Assembly: GCA_014523685.1 (NCBI GenBank)
Contig: JAATVT010000249.1
Coordinates: forward strand, 1 to 7,753
Direction: 5' to 3'
DNA: 7,753 nucleotides
DNA from: Nitrososphaerales archaeon TH5893
GTDB lineage: Archaea > Thermoproteota > Nitrososphaeria > Nitrososphaerales > Nitrososphaeraceae
Made by a program: the position numbers and the translations under genes. Positions 1-5,476 of this stretch are shown one piece after another. The notes under the pieces were generated by a model. That model ran no database searches. It was not told the DNA's origin and saw only the letters and a list, made by a program, of their open reading frames with translations. Positions within the stretch are counted from its first letter, which is position 1; each line of letters starts with the position of its first letter.

Positions 1-226
1 ACAGAATCATGTCAAACTGATGACTTGAGGTTCTGGTAGCAGAAATGATTAAGTTGTTCGCTTGATTTTTCCGTATATCACACAATCCTACCCCGACTAT
101 TATTGCCAAAATGATGAGTCCAACTAATACGGGTGCAAGGAATTGTACCAGAAAAACTATTATCGCTATTGTTACTATTAAGGCGATTATTCCAACTATA
201 TTTGTACCAATTCCTCCGAATCCCAA
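1..226 (-). CDS. Small hydrophobic membrane protein, cut by the left window edge
   Basis: This reading frame is open from a stop just upstream to the left edge and has no ATG; the best visible start is TTG at 226. The protein begins with a glycine-rich stretch (LGFGGIGTN) and continues with about 40 hydrophobic residues rich in Ile, Val and Ala, with a central FLAPVLVG that may be a turn between two membrane helices, followed by DIRKN. It would be an integral membrane protein of unknown role. The opposite strand also has an ORF here, but its Pro/Ile/Thr-rich composition is what the reverse of a membrane protein gives. The tail after DIRKN looks less regular and could be read-through of a damaged end. 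Start and real extent are uncertain, and I do not recognise the family. Confidence 0.4.
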   Translation of the reverse strand, partial: MGFGGIGTNIVGIIALIVTIAIIVFLVQFLAPVLVGLIILAIIVGVGLCDIRKNQANNLIISATRTSSHQFDMIL

Positions 227-330
227 ATTAATTGCAGATTTACTGTCAAAGCATATACTTATGGAGTGTAGTTATAATCTCACGGTGTATCTTCCCTCTC
301 CATGGATCTCGTACTCTTCTTAGATATCTA

Positions 331-358
331 TCAGTCTAAATTGTTCAGTCTAAATTGT
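331..358. repeat. Perfect 14-bp tandem duplication
   Basis: TCAGTCTAAATTGT occurs twice head to tail (331-344 and 345-358) with no mismatch. It lies just beyond the end of the truncated integrase ORF, in what would be its decayed continuation. A perfect duplication in noncoding sequence suggests a fairly recent slippage or repair event. Confidence 0.85.
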
Positions 359-400
359 ACTCCTTCCATTCGTTTGCCCTTGTTGAGTCTCCTGCGGTTT

Positions 401-679
401 TCACCTATATTTTATTTTTATTATTTGGTCACTGGAAATAGTTGCAGGGGAATGATACTTTGATAGCTCTGTTACAAATCGACATATATCCATTTGAATA
501 AGTTTTGGATCTTCGTCTAGGAGTTTACCAAGATCCTCATGTCCAACCTTTATAAAATCCATGTAGTAATGAATTGCATTAAAATAAGTTTCTTGTGCTG
601 CTGCTGGACTTTTACATATTGATAAGAAGTTGTACTTTGCTAGGCTAGTCTGTTCTTGACTTTGTTCTTTTACTGTCAT
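401..679 (-). pseudogene. Truncated tyrosine recombinase (integrase), N-terminal core-binding domain only
   Basis: The 92-residue product resembles the N-terminal SAM-like DNA-binding half of thaumarchaeal integrases: FLSICKSPAAAQETY, then a helix with HYYMDFIKV, DPKLIQMDICRFV and the helix-closing KYHSPATISS. In intact relatives this block is followed by a further helix and then by the catalytic domain with the R...HxxR...Y residues. Here the sequence breaks right after SPATISS and stops nine residues later. Reading on in another frame gives IGENRRRLN, which resembles the GEN+R linker seen after this domain in such enzymes, so an internal deletion plus frameshift is likely; remnants reach about position 331. 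Without the catalytic residues it cannot recombine DNA, though a bare DNA-binding fragment could still be expressed. A TATA-like TTAAATATT (719-711, minus) lies 32-40 bases before the ATG. The family assignment is from memory of the motif pattern. Confidence 0.6.
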
Positions 680-822
680 CTATCGTCTTGTCTCTACGAA
701 TATGTGCCCAAATATTTAATGATACTGTATTGGTATATTAATATCACCTAAGGACACACCTAAATTAGTGGTATGCAAAACTGAAGGGCGTTTTCTTAGT
801 GAATTAAATTTCGAAAAAAGAG

Positions 823-834
823 AGGTCCTGACCT
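823..834. promoter_or_regulatory. Dyad AGGTC-CT-GACCT just upstream of a TATA-like box
   Basis: A perfect inverted repeat of 5 bp half-sites with a 2-base centre lies 10 bases before the TTAAAT box at 845-850 that precedes the C2H2 microprotein gene. Its position next to the BRE/TATA region suits an operator for an activator or repressor. That function is inferred from symmetry and position only. Confidence 0.3.
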
Positions 835-844
835 TACATAGTTC

Positions 845-852
845 TTAAATAC
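845..852 (+). promoter_or_regulatory. Archaeal TATA-like box (TTAAATAC) for the zinc-finger gene
   Basis: The motif TTCTTAAATAC at 842-852 lies 34 bases before the TTG at 879, so initiation would fall at about 872-879 and give a leaderless or very short-leader mRNA. Nearly the same string (TTCTTAAATG) precedes the zinc-ribbon gene at 5477. Confidence 0.45.
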
Positions 853-878
853 TATTTTTCTTCTTTGAAGATATCGAT

Positions 879-1040
879 TTGAACGAAGAAGATCTAAAGG
901 TGGTTTGGAATTGCGATGACTGCGGGTCGAGTTTTTTCTTCTACTCTGATGCGTTGGACCATCGGAAGGTAAGGAGGCATTTGCGAATAAACAAATATGA
1001 CATTCATACAGGAAGACCGGTTAGTGAGCCATCTAGATAA
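879..1040 (+). CDS. C2H2 zinc-finger microprotein (53 aa)
   Basis: From a TTG start the frame encodes 53 residues with a textbook C2H2 finger: C12-x2-C15-x12-H28-x5-H34, with aromatic residues (FFFY) and A-L before the first His as in classical fingers. An acidic lead (NEEDLK) precedes it and a basic tail (RKVRRHLRINKY) overlaps and follows the second His. Such single-finger proteins in archaea are probable DNA- or RNA-binding or protein-interaction modules; the target is unknown. The TTG is chosen because it is the only usual start codon between the upstream in-frame stop and the finger, and it lies 34 bases after a TATA-like box with no evident Shine-Dalgarno site. The gene stands alone, between an integrase remnant and a membrane protein on the other strand. 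Its small size makes it easy for automated annotation to miss. Confidence 0.72.
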   Translation: MNEEDLKVVWNCDDCGSSFFFYSDALDHRKVRRHLRINKYDIHTGRPVSEPSR

Positions 1041-1064
1041 AGCATTATTTCATGTTGCGTAAAT

Positions 1065-1099
1065 TGTGCCCTTGGACTTGAACCCAGTATTGTCATATG
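1065..1099 (-). other. tRNA T-arm/acceptor-like fragment, possible relic attachment site
   Basis: Read on the minus strand, CTGGG-TTCAAGT-CCAAG has the layout of a tRNA T-arm (invariant TTC-A, four of five stem pairs, one G-A mismatch), followed by GGCACAA where the 3' acceptor strand would be. No matching 5' half, anticodon arm or D-arm is found upstream, so it is not a complete tRNA. Archaeal integrases commonly use the 3' end of tRNA genes as attachment sites, and a decayed integrase lies about 390 bases away, which is why the fragment is noted. It could also be a chance match. Confidence 0.25.
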
Positions 1100-1185
1100 G
1101 AAAAAAAATATTTGAAAACTTTTTCCAGATGATCTATATACTTTCTCAAACGAAGCACGAATTTATTTACAAATAAGAAATAGCA

Positions 1186-1419
1186 TTACTGGATTATGAT
1201 ATGCAAAAGAGCCAGAACGGCAAAATAAATTATTGCAATTGTATTGGAAATCCTAGAAAGAAAAGATTGAATATTCTCAAAAGTCCCAGCAACGAATCGT
1301 TGAAGTTGTAGCTCATATGTAGACCATACCATCATAGATACAACAAATATGGCTACTGCTATTATGCCGGTTATCTTGAATTTTTCAGTCCGTGTAATAT
1401 TTTCCTCAGATCTCCCCAT
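1186..1419 (-). CDS. Small two-helix membrane protein (77 aa), function unknown
   Basis: The protein has a charged N-terminus (GRSEENITRTEKFK), a first hydrophobic helix at about residues 16-34, a loop with ELQLQRF, and a second helix at about 58-76 that reaches the C-terminus. It should sit in the cytoplasmic membrane with short exposed parts. The ATG at 1419 is well supported: GAGGAG lies about six bases before it, one of the few clear Shine-Dalgarno sites in the window, and a TATATTG box on the minus strand at about 1459-1453 gives an initiation point near 1430. The upstream region is shared with a doubtful minus-strand ORF (1444-1635). No catalytic or binding motif is visible and the family is not recognised. 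Confidence 0.6.
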   Translation of the reverse strand: MGRSEENITRTEKFKITGIIAVAIFVVSMMVWSTYELQLQRFVAGTFENIQSFLSRISNTIAIIYFAVLALLHIIIQ

Positions 1420-1661
1420 TTGTTCACTCCTCGATTTATCCCTCTAGATTACCAATATACGAACTATATGCCAAACTACAGAATAGTAGATGACCATTTT
1501 ATTGTTTGGATCCTCTTTTCTTCGTCTTCTCACCACCTGCAATGGGAGACCAGTGTAAGGCTTCTGATATGCATCACAATAAGATTCCTTGAAGATAAAG
1601 ATCAATCTGTATCGTTCCTGCAATTGGCATAACAAGGTAGCATAAAATTACAACACTGAGA

Positions 1662-1670
1662 TTTATTATA
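1662..1670 (+). promoter_or_regulatory. TATA-like box TTTATTATA upstream of the AMMECR1 gene
   Basis: By the 30-37 base spacing seen for other genes here, this box would start transcription near 1692-1698. That is downstream of the TTG at 1688 but upstream of the ATG at 1715, so it supports the ATG as the start. The sequence is nearly symmetric and could also serve the minus strand. Confidence 0.4.
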
Positions 1671-1714
1671 AGGGATGACTTGAAATATTGCGGAGGATAT
1701 CCTTCATATTTCCT

Positions 1715-2317
1715 ATGATAAATGATTATGAGGGAGAACAGCTCGTAAAAATAGCAAGAGAAGCTGTTGAAACTTATATTAGAAGAGCAATGGTGCCTGT
1801 TAAAGACGATAGAATCGTATTTTCGGACAAGATGGGTGTGTTTGTTACTCTAAATCATTTGAATGAGAAAGGTGAGGAGCATTTGCGGGGTTGTATTGGT
1901 TTCCCTCTTCCTGAGAAGGGACTATATCAATCTGTAGTTGAAGCAGCAATAGGAGCTGCAACTATTGACCCCAGATTTTCACCCTTAGTAGAATCTGAAC
2001 TTTCTAGGATAATTTTCGAGCTAAGTTTTCTTACACCCCCGCAGCTAATTCAAGTAGTACATCCAACCGATTATTATGACCACATAAAGATAGGCAGAGA
2101 CGGCCTCATACTAAGATGGGAGAAGGGGTCGGCCTTGTTACTTCCACAGGTAGCAAAGAGGTTTGGCTGGGATGTTGACGAATTTCTGTTAAACTTGTGT
2201 TACAAAGGAGGAACCACACCTGATGCATGGGTTCTACCGGAATCAAAGTTATACAAGTTCCAAGCCCAAGTTTACATAGAATCTGAACCTAAAGGAAGGG
2301 TAATCAGATTACAATAA
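1715..2317 (+). CDS. AMMECR1 domain protein (200 aa)
   Basis: A full-length member of the AMMECR1 family, whose archaeal members are close to 200 residues. Counting from the ATG at 1715, the family signature LRGCIGFP is at 57-64, followed by DPRF (85-88), GRDGL (127-131), LLLPQV (141-146), and a C-terminal part with GWDVDEFL, a Cys, PDAW and the closing strand YKFQAQVY. The biochemical role is unsettled. Related proteins occur alone or in a trio with a Memo-like protein and a radical-SAM enzyme, and the conserved Cys in RGCIG has been suggested to be functionally important. Neither trio partner is in this window, so this is the stand-alone form. The frame can be extended to TTG at 1688 (nine more residues), but the predicted initiation site lies after that codon and family proteins usually begin near the conserved helix. 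The product is probably cytoplasmic. It is the best conserved gene of the window and probably part of the core genome. Confidence 0.93.
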   Translation: MINDYEGEQLVKIAREAVETYIRRAMVPVKDDRIVFSDKMGVFVTLNHLNEKGEEHLRGCIGFPLPEKGLYQSVVEAAIGAATIDPRFSPLVESELSRIIFELSFLTPPQLIQVVHPTDYYDHIKIGRDGLILRWEKGSALLLPQVAKRFGWDVDEFLLNLCYKGGTTPDAWVLPESKLYKFQAQVYIESEPKGRVIRLQ

Positions 2318-2488
2318 GTGATCACATGCAATGCTCATCATGGCACTTGAAATACAAGCATTATTATCAAGAGCAATAATTCCAAGAATGTGTTTCATAA
2401 AGATTTGATTTCGACTAGGAATCACTAATGAAGATAGAGTTATTCTCATTGAAGATATTTTGTATGGTTCGTATCTTGATGATTCAGT

Positions 2489-2725
2489 CTATTGAATAGT
2501 TTGATAATAAAATTCAATTTTATTTGACCCAAATCCCTTGACCCGTCGGATTTTACCTTGCTTGGTTAGATGCAATATTGCATAATGTGCCTCATATCTG
2601 CTTCCCAGATCTTTTTCAATCTCTTTGGCAGTAATCTTTCCGCTCCGTGTCTTAATAATCGAGTAGACTAACTCCATCACTTTTTGTTTAGATGACCTAC
2701 TGAGTTGGACACTGTTAGTTGACAT
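2489..2725 (-). CDS. Small winged-helix DNA-binding protein (78 aa)
   Basis: After a polar leader the protein shows the pattern of a winged helix-turn-helix: helix VMELVYSIIKTR (about 16-27), then ITAKEIEKDLG (31-41), recognition helix RYEAHYAILHLTKQGKI (43-59), and a beta wing RRVKGFGSNKIEFYY (60-74). The phrase 'HLTKQGKIRRV' is typical for the end of the recognition helix entering the wing in archaeal regulators. There is no ligand-binding or dimerisation extension, so it is probably a minimal transcription factor acting as a dimer. The start is an ATG with an AT-rich, TATA-like run (TTATTTTTA, about 2764-2756 on the minus strand) some 35 bases upstream and no clear Shine-Dalgarno site. The target is unknown. 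It converges on the AMMECR1 gene with a 171-base spacer. Confidence 0.72.
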   Translation of the reverse strand: MSTNSVQLSRSSKQKVMELVYSIIKTRSGKITAKEIEKDLGSRYEAHYAILHLTKQGKIRRVKGFGSNKIEFYYQTIQ

Positions 2726-2847
2726 GTATCTTGTTACATAAGAATTGAATGGGACTAAAAATAATTTAGTTTATAATAATTTACCACTTAAATAGATAAA
2801 AATACCCTATTTAAAACAAGAAAAAAATAACATTTCGCTATAATTGT

Positions 2848-2915
2848 AGGAAATCGACGTTTCCTAATTCGTATCGAGCTATCGAATTAGCCTTAGAAGG
2901 ACCACGTTGCTGTGG
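2848..2915 (+). other. Cluster of consecutive hairpins, candidate structured RNA or protein-binding site
   Basis: Four inverted repeats lie almost end to end: AGGAAA/TTTCCT (2848-2853 with 2860-2865, loop of 6), CTAATTCG/CGAATTAG (2864-2871 with 2883-2890, loop of 11, sharing two bases with the first), CCTT/AAGG (2891-2900, centre AG) and CCAC/GTGG (2902-2905 with 2912-2915, loop of 6). An upstream CTATTTAAAA (about 2808-2817) would place a transcription start near 2840 on the plus strand, just before the first stem. No known RNA family is recognised; the RNase P and SRP core motifs were looked for and not seen. It may be a small RNA, a leader or an array of DNA sites. Confidence 0.4.
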
Positions 2916-3413
2916 AAAGACAACTTGTTAGGCCCATCTCAAATCATATGAAGGACAGTAGAATAGTAAAATAATATCCCATTATGGTTAAATCCCAGCT
3001 AGTATTATAATGACACAAAGGGACAACGAAGGTGATATATGGTACGTAGGGCATCTTCATCACTTTACAACGGCCACGTTGCGACATGCACATGATACTA
3101 TCACATGACCACCAACAATTGTTCGTAGACGACTTTACTTATTAAAAGATACTAGATACACAGATCTCTCAATAGCTTAATTAGATAGTTGCGTTACTTC
3201 TGTAATCTCTTATTTCCTTACCGATTAGCTGTATCTTATTGAAATATTAGGAATTGGTATCTGTTCCTCTCCTTTGGGGCCACTAGGGAATGCAATAACG
3301 CATTGGTCTGTTGACGCTTGAGGTTAAAAAGAGGAAGCTATATTGATTGGACGCATTGCTGCCATGGAGTTGTGGGATTACTAAGCTCGAATTTAGGCTA
3401 TTATCTACTAACT

Positions 3414-3421
3414 ATTTTATA
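3414..3421 (+). promoter_or_regulatory. TATA-like box ATTTTATA
   Basis: It lies 36 bases before the ATG at 3450, the same spacing as other leaderless genes here. This is the main reason for thinking the interrupted secreted protein originally began at 3450. Confidence 0.4.
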
Positions 3422-3449
3422 CTGTCAATACCATCTCATTGCATTCTAT

Positions 3450-3518
3450 ATGAGTATTATAACAGTGACGAATACCATGGTTAGCATAGCCCTCGTCTCT
3501 CTTATGTTTGATTTCTAA
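3450..3518 (+). pseudogene. Signal-peptide-like start of the following gene, ended by an in-frame TAA
   Basis: From the ATG the frame gives 22 residues with a hydrophobic core (MVSIALVSLMF) and stops at TAA 3516-3518. The same frame then continues without another stop through LVDNVYCQKADSNEDQ into the 3567-3947 ORF. A hydrophobic segment followed by VYCQ-K-A-D-S is what a signal peptide plus cleavage region of a secreted protein would look like. The TAA therefore looks like a point mutation, or a sequencing error, that split one gene in two. Confidence 0.4.
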
Positions 3519-3566
3519 TTAGTCGACAATGTCTACTGTCAAAAGGCTGACAGCAATGAAGATCAG

Positions 3567-3947
3567 TTGTTCGCCGCGTCTTTTGAGGATCTCGTCAATA
3601 AAGCAAACTTACTAACTCATGACTACGATATTCAAGTGAAGAAATGGCAGATGATAGAAAATAATGATACAACAATGATATCAATTACCGATTCTTATCT
3701 GCCTAAATTTCAGGAACTAATTACTGAAGCAAAGAATCTGCACGCTCCTGCAAAATTTAAAAATGTAAAAGAATTATATCTCAAGAGCCTTGAGTCAGAA
3801 CTACAAAGTAATATTTATTTCAGAAATAATTTGGAATCAAGCAACGACCTTGAAAGTACGCTATCATCAAAATTATATTCAGATGCGTTCAAATATGAAA
3901 TAGAATCATTCAGGGCCTTAGAATCAGCGGCGAATAAAATAAAGTAA
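3567..3947 (+). CDS. Hypothetical helical protein, probably the mature part of an interrupted secreted protein
   Basis: The 126-residue product is hydrophilic and almost wholly helical by eye, with regularly spaced Leu/Phe (FEDLVNKANLL, LPKFQELITEAKNL, VKELYLKSLESELQ) and LHAPAKF between helices. It resembles a small extracytoplasmic helical bundle; the family is not recognised. The only usual start in this part is TTG at 3567, inside what reads as continuous coding sequence: upstream codons back to TAA 3516-3518 (VDNVYCQKADSNEDQ) look like the same protein. No Shine-Dalgarno or TATA-like box lies at a suitable distance from 3567, while a good box serves ATG 3450 in the same frame. So either the gene is a pseudogene damaged by one stop codon, or a cytoplasmic version is made from TTG. 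A T-run (3970-3974) soon after its stop may end the transcript. Confidence 0.55.
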   Translation: MFAASFEDLVNKANLLTHDYDIQVKKWQMIENNDTTMISITDSYLPKFQELITEAKNLHAPAKFKNVKELYLKSLESELQSNIYFRNNLESSNDLESTLSSKLYSDAFKYEIESFRALESAANKIK

Positions 3948-4258
3948 AAAGTAAGGATTCCTAATCGCATTTTTCTGGCATACCAAATAGTATAGTCGAT
4001 ATCTTGACACAACTCTTCTCCTTTCTGTCTATTTTTAAGCCACGAGAGAAATATTTTTATCACGATCTCTTTCTCTTGATTTGATTTCTTGACTAGGATT
4101 AGTTTGGAAGAGACGAAAGTGCCATAACGTGGCCTTAGGTTCACGTGAGCCCCATGACTCTTTCTATTCCCATTATGACATGTTTTAGATTCTTCGACCT
4201 TAATGAATCTCGCAATTTTTGAAGCCCACCGATTAATAATCATAAAAAGTAAATACAA
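3815..4258 (-). CDS. Doubtful hypothetical ORF; N-terminal two thirds may be a decayed gene
   Basis: A 147-residue frame starts at TTG 4258, or more naturally at ATG 4243 (MIINRWASKIARFIKVEESK). Residues to about 103 have a believable basic composition, with HNGNRKSHGAHVNLRPRYG and the helix EKEIVIKIFLSWLKNRQKGEELC, ending in IDYTIWYARKMRLGIL. The last 45 codons run antisense into the 3' end of the 3567-3947 gene and look like shadow sequence, so an original stop may have been lost, or the ORF is not a gene. No family is recognised. A TATA-like box for it is not clear, and the upstream 20 bases contain the probable promoter of the divergent gene at 4280. Confidence 0.3.
   Translation of the reverse strand: MYLLFMIINRWASKIARFIKVEESKTCHNGNRKSHGAHVNLRPRYGTFVSSKLILVKKSNQEKEIVIKIFLSWLKNRQKGEELCQDIDYTIWYARKMRLGILTFYFILFAADSKALNDSISYLNASEYNFDDSVLSRSLLDSKLFLK
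3970..3974 (+). terminator. T-run after the 3567-3947 gene
   Basis: TTTTT lies 23 bases after the TAA, with no strong stem before it. Archaeal transcription can end at such T-tracts without a hairpin. Confidence 0.25.
4249..4256 (+). promoter_or_regulatory. TATA-like box GTAAATAC
   Basis: It lies 31 bases before the ATG at 4280, fitting a leaderless transcript of the small membrane protein; no Shine-Dalgarno site precedes that ATG. Confidence 0.35.
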
Positions 4259-4279
4259 CAGTTATTTTACAAGATAATT

Positions 4280-4552
4280 ATGCATGAAATAAATTTGGTG
4301 CTTCTAGGACTAATAGTACTTATAATTGGTCTCGCGGTATTGTTGTTCTTTAACGAGCCAGAGATATTTGTAGATAAGGAGGTAGAAGTAATAATTGCAT
4401 TGGGCACAGGGTTGTTAATCCTCATGCTGAATAGAAGAGCGGATAGTAAAATTCATCGAGTGATTCATAAACAGCACGAACTAATTGATGAGATACATAG
4501 GAAACTACATGAACAGCATGAACTGATAAAGCGAATGCAAGATACATCCTAG
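4280..4552 (+). CDS. Small membrane protein with a histidine-patterned coiled-coil tail (90 aa)
   Basis: Two hydrophobic segments (about residues 5-24 and 35-50) are separated by a short acidic loop (NEPEIFVDKEVE). A polar helical tail of 40 residues follows, starting with NRRADSK. In the tail the pentapeptide QHELI occurs at 65-69 and 79-83, exactly two heptads apart, and histidines stand at 59, 66, 73 and 80 (strict seven-residue spacing) plus 63 and 77. With Leu/Ile in matching positions this reads as a cytoplasmic coiled coil with a His stripe, so oligomerisation and perhaps metal or proton sensitivity are possible; that role is inference. The Arg-Arg after the second helix puts the tail inside by the positive-inside rule. 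The gene is monocistronic, with a TATA-like box 31 bases before its ATG. No family name can be given. Confidence 0.72.
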   Translation: MHEINLVLLGLIVLIIGLAVLLFFNEPEIFVDKEVEVIIALGTGLLILMLNRRADSKIHRVIHKQHELIDEIHRKLHEQHELIKRMQDTS

Positions 4553-4562
4553 ATTTACCATG

Positions 4563-4598
4563 AATTCTTCTAATTATTAGTCATCCTTTCGAAGAATT
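4563..4598. repeat. 8-bp inverted repeat AATTCTTC/GAAGAATT with a 20-base loop
   Basis: The arms 4563-4570 and 4591-4598 are perfectly complementary. It begins 11 bases after the stop of the preceding membrane protein and could fold at the mRNA 3' end. No T-tract follows directly. Its role is unknown. Confidence 0.4.
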
Positions 4599-4645
4599 GG
4601 TATTGATAGCTAGATTGTGGAACTACCATAAAATTTAGGGGCGCC

Positions 4646-4655
4646 GAGAATTCTC
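4646..4655. repeat. 10-bp perfect palindrome GAGAATTCTC
   Basis: It directly follows a second palindrome, GGCGCC (4640-4645), in the spacer before the 4861 gene. It may be a dimeric regulator site, but it lies about 170 bases from the likely promoter, so this is weak. Confidence 0.3.
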
Positions 4656-4674
4656 TAATTTGCTGTTATTCTGT

Positions 4675-4698
4675 AAAAAATACTTGCTGAAATTTTTT
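4675..4698 (+). terminator. A-rich/T-rich hairpin ending in a T6 run
   Basis: AAAAAAT (4675-4681) pairs with ATTTTTT (4692-4698) around a 10-base loop, giving a T-tract on either strand. It sits in the spacer between two plus-strand genes and could stop transcription of the upstream one; the stem is weak because it is all A-T. Confidence 0.3.
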
Positions 4699-4860
4699 GT
4701 ACCAAAACAATTCTAAAAGTGAATGTATCATGGATAGAACATAATACCTGAATGATGATTGCCAACAAGAGAACTGATATCTAACCTAATCCTGTGCGAC
4801 ATCCTTATCATAAGAACAGGAAAGATTGTTATTATGCCTGATAGATGCATATTCTCCTAT

Positions 4861-5226
4861 ATGACGGTGGATACGAGCGACATCCTTCAGCAGATTAGTG
4901 AGCTTGATGAGATGATTGAAATCATAAATCAGAGGATTTCAATAATCACAGAAAAAGTTAGAGAACAATATCTTCTGACTAGTTCTACGATGTCATCCAG
5001 CCAAAATTACTTGTTGAGCGGAATACAAAAGAGTCCGAGCCCGAAGAACTACATTATAACAAATCGAGGTATAGAAGTTGTCGGAGAACAAGAAATTACC
5101 CCTGTTTCTGAATTCTTAGATACAGTCATCCAGTATGCAAACGAACCAAGCAGAAAAATCATGATTCTTAAAGAACTGCTCAAGCACTTGCAAAAAATGA
5201 ACGAAATGACACCCAACAACCCATGA
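4861..5226 (+). CDS. Coiled-coil hypothetical protein (121 aa)
   Basis: The N-terminal third is a heptad-rich helix (SDILQQISELDEMIEIINQRISIITEKVREQY), followed by a Ser-rich linker (TSSTMSSSQN), a short strand-like part (NYIITNRGIEVVGEQEITP) and a C-terminal helical hairpin (VSEFLDTVIQYA, KIMILKELLKHLQKM). It is soluble by appearance and probably oligomeric; no enzymatic motif is present and the family is not recognised. The frame can be opened further to ATG 4834 or TTG 4759, but those added residues do not resemble a protein start, and TTATTATG at 4829-4836 lies 32 bases before ATG 4861, giving a leaderless start there. The antisense ORF over its 3' end is shadow. Confidence 0.65.
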   Translation: MTVDTSDILQQISELDEMIEIINQRISIITEKVREQYLLTSSTMSSSQNYLLSGIQKSPSPKNYIITNRGIEVVGEQEITPVSEFLDTVIQYANEPSRKIMILKELLKHLQKMNEMTPNNP

Positions 5227-5388
5227 ATGATCCATACGATATGAGACTAATAGTCGTAATTTGACCCTATTATCTTTAGATCTGAACTCATAGGGCGGAA
5301 TTATCTCCATCACATTTCATCCTAGATTGAAAGTAATGGACCAATAATAGTGCAGCAAAATCTTAGCGGTATTGAAAATAAAGGGCAG

Positions 5389-5409
5389 AACTCAAGGATG
5401 AGTTTTTCT
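5389..5409 (+). terminator. Small stem-loop followed by T-run
   Basis: AACTC (5389-5393) pairs with GAGTT (5400-5404) around AAGGAT and is followed by TTTCT, making a short terminator-like element about 160 bases after the coiled-coil gene and before the zinc-ribbon promoter. Confidence 0.3.
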
Positions 5410-5443
5410 ACAATCCCCAAGACGAGAACCTCCTTTAGTGATA

Positions 5444-5453
5444 TTCTTAAATG
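5444..5453 (+). promoter_or_regulatory. TATA-like box TTCTTAAATG for the zinc-ribbon gene
   Basis: TTAAAT begins 30 bases before the ATG at 5477, fitting a leaderless mRNA. Nine bases are shared with the box before the C2H2 gene (TTCTTAAAT). Confidence 0.45.
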
Positions 5454-5476
5454 TCGGCAAATACGATGGGTTCCAG

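Larger units (their letters stand above)
2726..3449. other. 724-base stretch without a convincing gene
   Basis: The first 100 bases are very AT-rich and hold several TATA-like strings (TTATAATAA, ACTTAAATAG, CTATTTAAAA). These could serve the winged-helix gene to the left or a transcript to the right. The hairpin cluster at 2848-2915 follows. From 2920 to 3410 only short ORFs are seen; the longest start near 3010 (32 codons) and at 3318 (TTG), and neither has a convincing protein pattern. The end holds the TATA-like box at 3414-3421. Confidence 0.6.

Noticed and set aside
111..323. Plus-strand 70-codon ORF
   Set aside because: Its Ile/Pro/Thr-rich sequence is what the complement of the minus-strand membrane protein gives; no promoter or start signal supports it.
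1420..1635. Overlapping ORFs on both strands between the membrane protein and the AMMECR1 gene
   Set aside because: The plus-strand one is featureless. The minus-strand one (1444-1635, TTG start) has a possible TATA-like box, but another minus frame gives an equally protein-like end (SPIAGGEKTKKRGSKQ) broken by a TGA, so at most this is decayed sequence.
3010..3108. 32-codon ORF with several histidines (GHLHHFTT)
   Set aside because: Short, with no promoter at the usual distance and no recognisable pattern; expected by chance in 700 bases of spacer.
3318..3449. Upstream extension of the signal-peptide frame to TTG 3318
   Set aside because: The added residues are irregular, and the TATA-like box at 3414-3421 lies inside them, favouring ATG 3450.
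5116..5313. Minus-strand 65-codon ORF over the end of the coiled-coil gene
   Set aside because: Mostly the antisense shadow of the plus-strand gene, with no start signals.
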